From assembly GCF_001949145.1 (NCBI RefSeq), contig NW_019091571.1, positions 83,416 through 145,415 of the forward strand: a stretch of DNA of 62,000 nt. Reading direction: 5' to 3'. Source of the DNA: Acanthaster planci (Eukaryota; Echinodermata; Asteroidea; Valvatida; Acanthasteridae). This document shows, in pieces, positions 25,651 through 37,900 of the stretch. Each line of letters opens with the position of its first letter. Positions within the stretch are counted from its first letter, which is position 1. Both the position numbers and the translations under genes were made by a program. The notes beneath the pieces are model-generated. The model was not told where the DNA came from and did no database searches. It was given only the letters and a program-made list of their open reading frames with translations.

Positions 25651-26984
25651 CACCTGGTACATTGAACAACACTGACGGGAAGAGGGCAATATTGAGATAG
25701 ACAAAACAGACATTTCAGTCTTGAACTTGCTTTGACAACTTGGTTTATATATCGTGGTAGTGTTCAAAAATTAGTTTTTATCAACCTAAAACAATCCAAG
25801 TTTTGCCAATCGTGTGGCAATAACAAAGTGATTAAGAGAATTATTTGCCTAGGCAACAAGATAGCTCCCAGGAAGCATTCCAATTACAATTTGTATACAC
25901 CATTCCAAATTCATTTGAAAGCTACAATAGGACGTTAGGACAATCAAATGCAGTAATGTCAGCCTGGTTTGGGAATACAGTATGTTAAAATTAAATCTTC
26001 ATTCGTTGGTGAGAAAAACTTTGAATAAATGATTACAAGCATTTAATGTCGAGTAAAATGTACGATATAAATATTCTAGTTCCATCAGCACTTCAGTATA
26101 ATCTATCAAGTAAACTTGATAAAAAGGGAGGCTCGGGTTAGAAAAGTTTGGATAAGTTATGAGACGCTCGTCAACCCTCCCTTTGATTATTCTTCTTCGG
26201 AAAAATTTCTTGTAAATTTTTCAACCAATTAGTTTTTAATCAGTGCATGAAAAAACCATAGACAGTGTCAGGAAATGGATCCTTGTGCATTTTTTTAATA
26301 TACCCCCTTCAAATGAAGAATTTACAGAAAGTTATAAGGACTCGAAACTCAGCTTTCTCTGCTGCCTTTGTTTTCAGGTTACACCTCATTTCTCACGCTA
26401 TCCTGGGCACAAAAGGCACACCAGTGCACAATTTGATAGAAAACAATACTGTGTTTCTTCTGAAATGATTTGAGATGTTTATTTGGTCCACAGAAAGGCA
26501 CTGTGTAGCCAGCATTGCTAAAGCAGAACCTAAACTCAGACCAGCCATTGAAACTTGTGACAATCAAATGAGCGAGTTTGATATGCAATCAGTACATACA
26601 CAAAATGAAGTGTGTCGTAGATTATTCATCATCTATGCATGAATACAGGGTTGGCCCTATCAGGGTAAGCAAATTCTCACATGTACTGAACATGTTCAAA
26701 CTGGCATTCCTGGCGTACTTCCCTTGTATGATCGTGCCGTTTTTGACACACCAAAATGGCTCACTGAACTGAGATTTTGTGGGAATTCATCATCGTGCAG
26801 CTCTAAAAAAAAGTAGATAAAGCATCTCTCCTATTGAATAAAGTACTTTGCCCATTGTTGTACGTGCAGTCCTGTCAAGAGATTCCAAGAAAAACAAACT
26901 AAATTAAGACTTGAACAGCCAGCTGACAATAGAAAGTTCTTCAGATGATTGGTAAGACATCTTTACTAGTAATAAGGGAGTGTT

Positions 26985-26997
26985 GAGTTCAAGTCCC
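26985..26997 (+). repeat. tRNA-type B box, likely SINE remnant
   Basis: gagttcaagtccc fits the Pol III B-box consensus. The surrounding sequence is too diverged to define element ends. Confidence 0.25.
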
Positions 26998-29789
26998 AAA
27001 ATACTGTTTAGTGAGTTGAATAAGCGCCAAATGTTACATTCAGAATAATTTTCATACAAGTTGACAAAGTTTGAAAAACCATCTTTTGGAACCTAAGACA
27101 TCTTATAAGCTGATTTTTCCATACACATTTTCCACAGCTATTCTATTTACTGGTGTAGAAACTATTTTACGAAGTTACAAATATTTTGGTTGCTTTTTTT
27201 TTTACGTGTTTAAATACTGCAGTAGATTTAGGGGTGGGCAAAGCAAGAAAGTAAAGCTTTTTATTGCCTCAGTGTCGATTCAGGAAAACATGGTGATTGC
27301 AAGATTTAAACTTCATACATATACATCATTATTTCCAATAACAAAACGTTATATAATTACAAACACCCTGGACGTGATATCAATCGGTAGCCACCATCAG
27401 TGATTAACCTTTTAACAAATAAACACTGTCTTTGCAGACTCTCTTAACTGCTACATGTACATGTTTCCTTATTCAAATTCTGTTATAGCTGATTACATGA
27501 TCTTGCAACAGAAAATCCCCGCATGCAGTTCTTCACTGCAGAGAAGAACCATCCAGTCATCATCCGACATGGAAAATTAATACATTTATTTCTAATTACA
27601 TGTATGTACATATATTACAAAAGCCGCAATGTGCTACTGGGATACAGAAAAAAATTTAGTTAATGTGAAAAATTCTCAATGATAATGTAACAAATTGAAA
27701 TTTAAAATTTCATAAACAATAAGATACTTGTATACACAGTGCATTGTAAAACACTCTTATTTTCCAAAGGATGAGACAGTTGATTAGTGGCAACCAGCAT
27801 TTTGATATTTTGGAAAGAATTTAGGATAAAACTGCTTTAGTGAGTTGCGGCTGATATGCAGGCACCAGACAGTTAGATCCGTAGCTTAACCTTGGACAAA
27901 CAAATTAAAGATGCACGTCCGTCAAGTGGGCTTCTCTTAGATTGATACTTAAAGGAATGCACTTGGTTTGGATGTAAAATAAATGTAATCTTTGTGTTTG
28001 TAGCGAGAGAGATATGCACACTGGTGAACTTGGGGGAAACAAAGAAAAAAGGTTCCGAACATCTGAGAAACAATTGACAATAAAGTTCTGTCCCACATGG
28101 CTACCAGGATTCACCAATGTAACCAGTGCAATAGATCTTGGGACTACGACAGCAAATTTAAAGGTAGGAATTGATTCTTATATTTGAGGGGAGCCGCACC
28201 AATTTCATTAATATGGGTAATTCACATTAACAGTGCAGTTCTTGCAAGAATTTTTTAAATCCAAAATTGAATTTATGTGCACAATTAAGAATCTATGTTG
28301 GACTGTCTCAGCTGATGTGCTGTGACAATACCAGAGTGTTCAAAGTAAACTCCATCAAAAAAGATTTTGCAATCGCAACAGGCGAAACAAATGCCCTCCA
28401 ATATTAAGTCTGTCCATAAAATGCGACAGAATTTCAACACAAGATTTTATATACAGTCTTTTGTAAGGAATATAATGTACAATTAAGGGACGGATTGGAG
28501 CAACTTGGTACAATTACAACATAACACATCTTCCTGCTGAATATAGAATTAATTCTTTTAGAAACCTTTCCCTTGCCAAAGCAGTTACAGTCTTCTGAGT
28601 GAAAGAGCTTCACTTCATGCATCTTAGTTTTTCCTCTCCAAAAAAATTAAACATTCAAACCCCGGAAAATAAAACAAATTTTTTCAACTCTCTTTTCTGG
28701 GGATGTACATTAAATAAAAGCAATTAAATGATGTCGTTACAAGAAATGCACAACTGCGTATCAATAACAAATCAATTAGAAGAGTGCTTGATATTCTGTT
28801 GTTTAGAAACCAGCTCGTCAACTGTTGACTAATTATACAAAATACTCAAAACCTTAGGCCCTTAGGTATTCTATATCTTTTAATTTGTGGCATATGCATT
28901 ATTAAAAATTAAAACTAGAGCTTGTCTTTAAAGCTGCAATAAATCACTGCTTCGTGGTCTAATCGGTCTGAACAAACAAAAATTACCTATTCATCAAAAA
29001 TACTTGTACAAAAAGGCTTTTCTTGGGTCAATGTTTTGTCTACTCAGTGAGTTTTCCTGAGGATTTGTATTTTTAATATTTACAGAGTTTTTCTTTTAAA
29101 TCAACTACTTGAGATGTGTACAACAGGAAACAAATCACTATGCAATGCTGGCCTTTTTAAATACAGAATTGCACATCTGTGACACCTATTATTATATAAG
29201 TAATTAAAGTTTACAATTCTCATTTTACAAAATAACTTACAGATACATGAGGTTGATTCAGGCATCACTTCATCAATTTACTTTCCACACTTGGAAGGCT
29301 GACAGAGTAATAACAAAAACTCTGGTATTTGTAAATAACATTTACAAAAAAATTCATCTTCATCCTACCCTGTGTCTATCATCAAGAATGAAATTACAGG
29401 AAAATGCTGGACGACCAACTTGATATTTTCTTGACATTGAGCATGTCCAAAATATTTCAAATCACAGATTATGGTAAAAAAAAATCAACAAAACCTAGAG
29501 CAGAAAATCTGTTGCGATTCTTATCCCATTAGTCAAAACTGCCACCTTCTCATCAGATTGCAATAGCATTGTCATGCATGCACAACACTTCTGATTGTGC
29601 ACACAACAGCGACATGCTTCACAAGACTGCACCCCACAATCTGCTTGTCTTCCTGTTTAACAACTTGTAAACAAGGAGGCCAAAACACACGCAATGAAAA
29701 AAAATCCTTTCTCTGATTTCTAAAGGAAAAGTAGTGAATTAAAATGTCTTTACCTATGGTAACTGCAATACATGCAAAGCGGAAATTCA

Positions 29790-29897
29790 TTAATTACCAG
29801 AAATGACTTCAGCAGAATCGTGGTCCACTTGACCAAGGCCAAAGTTCTCAAAGCAGGCAAACAGAATCATGGGATAAATCAAAATGTGGCCAAAAAT
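29790..29897 (-). CDS. Candidate alternative last exon of the SLC24 gene
   Basis: On the minus strand an excellent acceptor (run of T then ag) precedes a 108-nt open frame of 35 residues ending in TAA at 29790-29792. It begins IFGHILIYPMILFACFENFG and ends with an acidic stretch. The third-position C/G content is clearly higher than in the AT-rich flanks, as in real exons of this gene. The preceding exon 33395-33460 ends in phase 0 and this frame is also phase 0, so splicing past the standard last exon would give an alternative hydrophobic C-terminus. I recognise no homologue of the peptide. It could be a chance open frame. Confidence 0.3.
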   Translation of the reverse strand: MFGHILIYPMILFACFENFGLGQVDHDSAEVISGN

Positions 29898-31977
29898 CTA
29901 AAAAAAAATTGTCAGGCACACACATGATGATAAATGCTTCTGCAAGCCTTTCATTTTGAAGTCACAAAATAATAACACAATCTGAACATTGCAACTGCAG
30001 CTATGGTAAAAAATCTATCAAAATAGATTTTTGTTACATATGAAGACTTCTCATAAAATGTGCATATATTTATACAGCATTGAAGATCAACTTCAGCTTC
30101 CAAAGACAACCTTAGAAATACACATTATCCTAAGCAGAGAAGTTTCTGTAACTGGTGAAGATGTTTAGATTTTGCCACCTTTGGATCTGGAGTTATGCAA
30201 GAAAAATTACAGCTTTTCACAGCGAGAAGAAAAAGTCTAATTCAAGTGGAAATTTTTCCCTCTTTCTCAAATACTGTTTTTACTCAGGCTAAAAATCTAC
30301 CATCTGAATAGAGACCAGTACTTAGGAAATCTGTATTATTTCTGAGAAGATTTACACACATTTTTCAGTAACAAGACTGGAAAGATTTAGAAAAATCTTG
30401 TTTCCACAAAAGGCATTCAGAGACCTTAAAATCTGTCCAAGTCTGAAAACTGCTTCTAAACAGGCAGAATCATGGCTGGTTGATAGCACTTTTTACATGC
30501 ATGCAACTTTTCCTCGGATCAGCTGATTTCCTTGTTTTTCACTTCACACTCCTGCCACTGAAAATTGAGAAACTCTGTACAAAGTCTTGTAAAGATTGGA
30601 ATTTCTTGTTTTTCTTCCAAGTCCAAGTTGCATGCTTGTATTTACCAACTACAAGTGCTGTGCACAATCTGTGGAACCTTTGTCATTGCTACGGCTGAAA
30701 ATAATGTGTTCCTAAGGAAGTCGCTGGCTGGAGTGGCTCAGCTGCTTTCCATAGTCATGTGTGTTACTTCTGCCTGTAGCTTGTTAATCAGGACACAACC
30801 TCATAAATTTCCCATCACACTCAAACACAATCTTACTACATCCTAAAAAAATTGCGGTAAGATCTTGTACATCCTCGTAAGAACTCAGTGGGAACTGACA
30901 TCAACGTGGTTATAGGGGTTCATGGATGGGGAAGTTGTGCCAAAATTTGGAGCATTTATGTTGCATGGTCATGGTGGCTTAAAATCGCAGTGACAGCATA
31001 TTAACAAGCTAACAAAGAACCGGCATACATGTTGTCTTAGCATATCAGCAGCGTAGTAGGATCTTTATAGATATGATAGAAGCACCACTCAATCAAGAAG
31101 AATTTTATGCCATCCCAAACATGTTAATGGAGTTTTGTATCATCAAGCTGGGGGAGAGCTGATTGTTTCAGCCAACATAAGAAATGCTCGGAAACACTGT
31201 GGAATGATCCGCTTGCATCTTAGCAGAGTTGGGACTCGCGCTCAGTTTAATTATGCCGAGAAAGGAAGGTGAACTTCATACACATGCCGGCCATGCAGTA
31301 ACAACCTACTACAATCTAGAAAAAAAACCAACTTTTTGCCAAGTTTCAAAGTTTCATCCCTTCCTAGCCACGATTTAATGAAATTTTACAACGGAGCAGG
31401 GTCTTCCTGGTTGTCGTCAGAGTGTGATGGGGCATAAGCGCCTACCCAGTGAGAAAACATCAGCACTCAATTCTGCACAGCTGCTTACCAGAAAAAAAGG
31501 TGCTTAGCCAATTTCCTGCTAAAAAAAATCAGCCGAGAACCAACACCAATAACATGCATACAGCACATGTCTGGTTACCTACTAAGCTACAACTTTATGT
31601 CCTAAGCAACTTGAAGTGAAGTTTACAAGTTCCATTAACTCTAATGTGCCCTTGCAAGCATGTCAGTAAAGCCCTAGGAGAGAAAGACGGGCACTCATGA
31701 ACTCCAACAATTTCTGGGTGAATGTACAATAAGTTTCAGCACATGCTGTAGCATGTTTACTATTGACTAAGTTTCTACAGATACATGCATTTGAATAAGA
31801 ATAAGCACGTAACAAAAGTGGCGCTAAACTGACCTCACTCCACAGTCAATTTCTGCTGCTAAGGGCACACTGCAGGCATGGAGACAATATAGACTGTGAT
31901 GAAAGTTTTCCTCACATTTACTCTATACATTATTCCTTGAGAGGAGATCAAGCTGGTGGCTATATTCCTAAACGTCT

Positions 31978-34900
31978 TCAAAAGTCAATGACACAGACAG
32001 GAGGGTTCACGTAGCCAAAGACGTTGAGCTCAACAAGGATGGCAAATGTGAGGAAGATGGCGTAGAAGAAAAACATCAGTATACCCACTCTCTTTGTCAG
32101 TCTCCATTTGTGGCAATGAATGGTGATAATCTAATCAAAGAAAAAGATTGGAAATCCATTTATATCAGAAATAAAATGAGGAATCCTCCCCCATACAATA
32201 ACCTGAGAAGAGTTTAATCAAAACGTTTCTTGAAGGGTAATCCATTCTTGTCATCGTTTTTTGTGAGCATGGAAGAAAATACTTCTTTCCCCTGACTCCC
32301 CCATTCGAAAAGAGTACACAAGAAAGATATGTCAATATCTGTCATTGATAGTCAATTGTTGCTTTTCACATTCAATAAAAAAGTGTACAAAGGCCATTAA
32401 TTACCCCAGAAATGTTTTGTACACATGTGAAAACGAAGAAAAACAATGGCTGATCCTTAGTGTAAAATGATAGAGAATTGGAAAGGAATCCGAGTTGATG
32501 TCTAGAATGCAGCTAGTGCTGAAAACAGAAGAAAACTGTATTTTATTCCAATGACCCACAGCAATATGAGCGTATCAGAGCCAATCAACACTGAGAAGGC
32601 CAACTCTTGCTACGTCAACTTCACAAGAGAATTACACATCACAGTAACCTAAAACTGAGTAGACCTAATTTGCACTATCTTCGGGATCTTCAAAGTCAAA
32701 TTTTAAGAGGAAATAAAGTTCTACAAGGAAAAAACGGCTGATACTGGCTTACAATGAGATAGTGACAATGGGCATGTGAGGCCTTACTTTTAAATTGAAA
32801 TTACTAACGAGTTCAGTGAGTAAGTGAGATGTAAAAGGTTACTTTGCTATTTAGTAACAATGGCCTCTTAGCATCAATGTACAGAATATGTGAATGTGAT
32901 CATGGTCAGATGGCATGAAAAACTTTTTATATCACACTTTACATGGAATCTTCAAATATGGACACTTTTTTATGCATGAACCCATACACGCACAGTATAG
33001 GTCACGGGATGGACCCACACAAGCAGTCTCCTTTCATAATGCCTGCTCTTCAAATGGGCAGCAACATGCTAATAATTTACCCTAAAAGTACCCCATAGGC
33101 AAAGATAACACTGTGACACAGAAAGAGCAGACCCTATCCAGTTCGTAAGTGTGACGTCACTTCAGTTTAAACCACACCCACTGCAGATCCACTGCACATA
33201 GAGTTTTATGCATTGATCGCCGTTTACATGGAACCATGGAACCGGAAGTTAACACGCAACTTCGGCGATCGTCCAATGGGAGCCTGCAAATCGTTGCGCA
33301 TCCACGAAGTCACTTACGAACTGGATAGCAAGCCACAGAGCGCCCTCAAAGGCTTACGCTCAAAGTGAACACACAGACCAATCAGAATACTTACGGTAAT
33401 TGCTACAGTTGCAAAGAGGAGGATGACAGAATACAAAAGTCCACTGCTGTTGATATTGACCTGAAATGAGCAGCACAAACACAGAATTGTGGTCATTGCA
33501 AATAGAGGATTTTCCAGCCAATTTCAACAAAGAAAAAAACATTATATTTCCTCAACATGGTTTCAAATTCATGCACATTTTTAACAGGCTTCTTTTCCAC
33601 AATTATCACTTCATTCTCCTTTCTTGCAAACAAAGAGCAAATTTTAGTCACTCAATTTAATTTATAGGCATTTAAATCTCCATTTTTGCTAGTTGAAAGT
33701 TACATTTCGTCTTATTTTCATGAAATGGTGCTATCAAATTAAGAGTCATCTGAGCACTAAAGATTTGTTTGTGGCATTTTTTTTAACACACAGTCAAACT
33801 CTGAGTGTTCAAGTTAGATGTGACACTGCTTAGTTGAGTAGGTGTTGCACATCTTTCTTTCCAATGATCTTGAACGATTTGCATGCTTAATAATCACTGA
33901 TGTGATTTGAACAATTCCTTTTATCATGATACATCTTTGTGTATTGTCTCAATTTGAATTCATTTGAAATAAATGCAGGACATTTTTTCTTGTCACTGTG
34001 TGTACAAGTCCACTCTCCAAATTTCTTTATTTCTGCCGATAATTCTGACCATTCTAAATGAAAAAGTTAAGGCAGAAACTCAAAGCAGGTCTGTAAGTTT
34101 AACATGAAAACAACTTTGTTTTTGTTTCCCTGTACATCCATCTATTCACTTTTTTGTCTGCTTTCAAATAAAAATCACGAGGTACAGGCCAAGATAGCTG
34201 GTGGATTTATTTACAAGTCTTCTCTGTTTTTCTTCCTAGAAATCCATTTCGCTGTAAGTAAATAAGAATTAGGAAGCACTGTGCGCCAGAGAAAGAATTT
34301 GAATCAAAGCATACTGAAACTGTTTGCTTATTGATTAAACTGAATTCTTTCTCAAGCTCTTCTCAAGGCTTCCGATGAATTTGAAAGAATGAAATGACTA
34401 TTTGAAACAACTTATTTAAGAAACGACTGCTTAAACACTGCTACTGAATGACACTCATTGACGTTCAAAAGCGGATATAAAGGTGGTGCAGTGAAACTTG
34501 TCTTTCTCGGTGATCCATGGAGTATTCCACGTCCCCTCTGAGTTTGCCTCAGGAGATTGGTTTTACTATATACACCCCAACTAATCAAACTCTATTCTGA
34601 TCAAACTGAAAAACCAAAGCCTACTTCAGATACATGCACTTACCCTCCAAAATCAATCAAAACAATGATACGGAAATATTCTAAAAGGTCTTCAGAAACA
34701 AAGATTACTTGTAGGTCGGGTTAGAGGTCTTAAATCAGGTTCTATACTTACAACTGATCCATAGTTAATCATGGTAGTCTTAATGAACCACGGTAGAGCC
34801 AAACCAAGAAGAACATCAAATACATTGCTACCAATACTGTTAGATACTGCCATGTCGCCAAGCCCTAAAAACAAAAGGGGGAGGTGTTAAAAGAAATGTA

Positions 34901-37900
34901 CAAGTTTCTTTGTTTTTATAATAAAAATGTACAAGTGGCAAGATCACAAGTGACTGAATTCTGAATGGTTTTAAAGGTGTAATCTCAGGCATTGAAAAAA
35001 TCGGCTGGATTTTGCAAAGGTCTAATCGGAGAAATTAACAATACAGTGCCCTCTATCCGTTTCAATCTTCTAAGAGGTCCACTGATAACTACACGTCCCC
35101 ACTTACCAAAACCCATTATCTGTAATTTTAACAACAAATTAATGTTTGATATCAAGCACCAGACTACCATTTAAATGGGATGAAACAATGCAGAAGTCCA
35201 AGAACTATTTAAAGGTAGGAGGAGCTTTTGGAAGTGGGAGGGGAGTAATCAGATCTTTCACTATGCGAAGGATGTTAAAACTGATCTTTTGTGGGTAGGC
35301 CTTCGCCGGGTGTAGGGGACAATTTCTTTTGTTATGCACTTCAGGACTGAGATGTGGGGGACTTTTCATCATCCCCATAACATTTTTGATTCCCACAAAA
35401 TAGTTGAAATAGCTTGTACTTGTCCCCACAACTATGGAACAAGTAGGTGTGAAGGTGAGTGTCCTGTTTATATAACACACTATGCATCTTGAACAAGGCC
35501 AAAAAGGGGAAAATCAAGGCCATGTTGACAATCTCTACAACCCACTCATCAATTACCTTGTCTGGCAACAAGAAGGCTTGCCATGGCATCAGGTACACTG
35601 GTTCCAGCTGACAAAAATGCCAGGCCCATAACGGTGTCTGGGATGTGCAGCGTGAATCCAATGAGAGCTACCATCCACACCATGACGTAGGAGAATATGG
35701 CGATCCAAATGACTGACACAATAAACGTAGCCATGTACCAGTTTTCAAATCTGCAGAGGGGTTGCATTTCGTGGCATATTAGTTTACCACATCATGAACA
35801 AAGGTTTAGACGGAATGATTAAGACAACTACATCATTCAGTTGTTGGACACAACACGGATGCCTTGTGCCATAGGCCTTCATCTTTTCATTGCATGTTCA
35901 CAAAAGGATGCTAGCAGTCAGATTTTGATAATTTCATTTTCTGTTATCTTAGTGAAGTTTCCAAAGAATCAACCTTGAAAGTTTGTGCTCAGAGGGCACT
36001 GAACTTCTTCACAACATCCAAAATATTACAATTTTAGAGCAACAATTTAGATGTAATCGTATTATTTTTCCCCTTTTAACATTTGTTTTGGCTTTCTTAA
36101 ACTCATTTTTTTATCATATAGGTGTGTTGTGCATGTCTGCATTGCTGAAATAAAACCATTGTCTGCATAGTGCCACAATAACAGTCGTTCAAGGAAAGGA
36201 TTTCACAAATTTCATAGCAAATGTTATTCTCTTTTTAAGTTACAGTATGCTATTTTGTCAGGTAACTTTCCGAAGAGATTTTCTCCAGGTGGAGCTTGTG
36301 TGAGTAAAACATACCTTTTCCTTCTGCAGTCCGGAATTGTGAAGAACATGACAGTACTCAGAGGCAGACATACCAACCATCTGACCACAGCCAATTTTCC
36401 CTCTGCAATGAGAACAGTTTACACACCTCATTATCATGAGTATGTAGGAATTATGAAAGCAAATAAAATGGATGTTCCTTGCCCTTAAGCTTATATCAAA
36501 ACTTTCTATGGTGGTGTAGCCTTCTTGTTGCAAGACAATACGTTCAAAAATGGCAAGCTGAGTGTGCACAGTGATTCATGTGTATCAATCACGCAGAGAG
36601 TGCATGACCCAATTTCTACTGAATGAGCACAAATCTATACACTATCATGTGATAATAGGTGCTGGCATACGGATAACATGGTTTCCACCACCTTTGGTCT
36701 TCTAAAAATGATTTCAAGGGAGCCTATGGCAGTAACATTTAAAACAAAACAAAAATTGGGACCTAACTTTGGCCCAATTTCATGGTACTGCTTAATGGCT
36801 GATTCTGTAGACAGCCTCTGTCTACTTCACAAAGACCATTAAGCTTTTAGCACTGCAAAAACATGCTTAACACCAGCCACAGGAAAAAATTGCTTACATA
36901 AGTGCTGCAACAAAAGTAATCTCCATGCATGCACAACCACTACCATGTCCATGCCATGAAAAAATGCTTAAGCAGCACAATTTTCCACTCCAGTAAGCAG
37001 AACTTTTCTGCTAACTGTTAAAATGCACCATGACATCGTGTCCTTGATTCCTGATGATTTGATAAGCATGCATGAGTGAGCACACCTGGAATCTGACAAA
37101 GACCGTCTGGTGCTTCCACTCGAATGACAGCACTGATTTCCTCTTCGGGCAATTCTTCTTGCTGCATGCTACTCAATCAAGTAGGAAGGAAACCAGAGAA
37201 TAATATGAATGATGTAGTAACATGAGACACACAGAGGCTACTGTGCAAGAGTTGTGTACATTATAGTTGACAAGTCCTTCTTCTTTTAGTGATCAAACTC
37301 CTCTATAACAACATGAAATGGCACAGCGGAAATCAAGCCTAGAAACTAGACGATGTAATCTAATTTCTTGGACAGAAAAACTTGGGTAACAAACACGTTT
37401 GTTGACCAAGTCATGTGTCCAAACCTTTACATTGCTACTCATTTTCTGCAGCCCACTGCTAAGTTTGGGGGCTTCGGTTCAATTCCAGCTCATAAAATAG
37501 TGTACTTGGAGACATCTACAACATATTGACAGAAAATGGCATCGCATTGTCGGATAGAGCCAGTGCTGGCGATGTCAGAGGCATGGGGGTTAATAATGGT
37601 GGTGGTTGACCAAAAACGGTTCTTCGAGGGAAATAAATAAGGTTCATTCTAACCTGTGTCGTTTTGCTGGTATATGTGTCTGGCCCAAAGCACCATTGGA
37701 GTCACCCGTAGCTTCTTTCCCAAAGGAATTAAACTCGGCTTCCTTCTGAGCCTCCAATGCATGCTTTTGCTATTGAAAAAGGGAAATTTGAGAAACACTA
37801 CTTAACTGACTAATGTCAGTTTATCTTTCTTCTAATGATCCAGCAGTGGAAAAACGTTGTTGGATACCATTGCAAGTTGGCAGATTAAGATTGATTTTTG

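Larger units (their letters stand above)
25127..29789. other. Region between convergent RBBP9 cassette 2 and SLC24 genes
   Basis: No convincing coding exon is seen. Candidate poly(A) hexamers for RBBP9 cassette 2 are at 25645-25650, 26024-26029 and 26837-26842 (+). For SLC24, AATAAA on the minus strand at 27585-27590 would give a 3' UTR of about 4.4 kb. A B-box-like SINE trace is at 26985-26997. The rest is AT-rich with no structure that I recognise. Confidence 0.5.

Noticed and set aside
36258-36569. Open frame reading [14 protein letters not shown] across the SLC24 exon at 36315-36402
   Set aside because: The phase from neighbouring exons requires a different frame, which reads [20 protein letters not shown] and matches the family.
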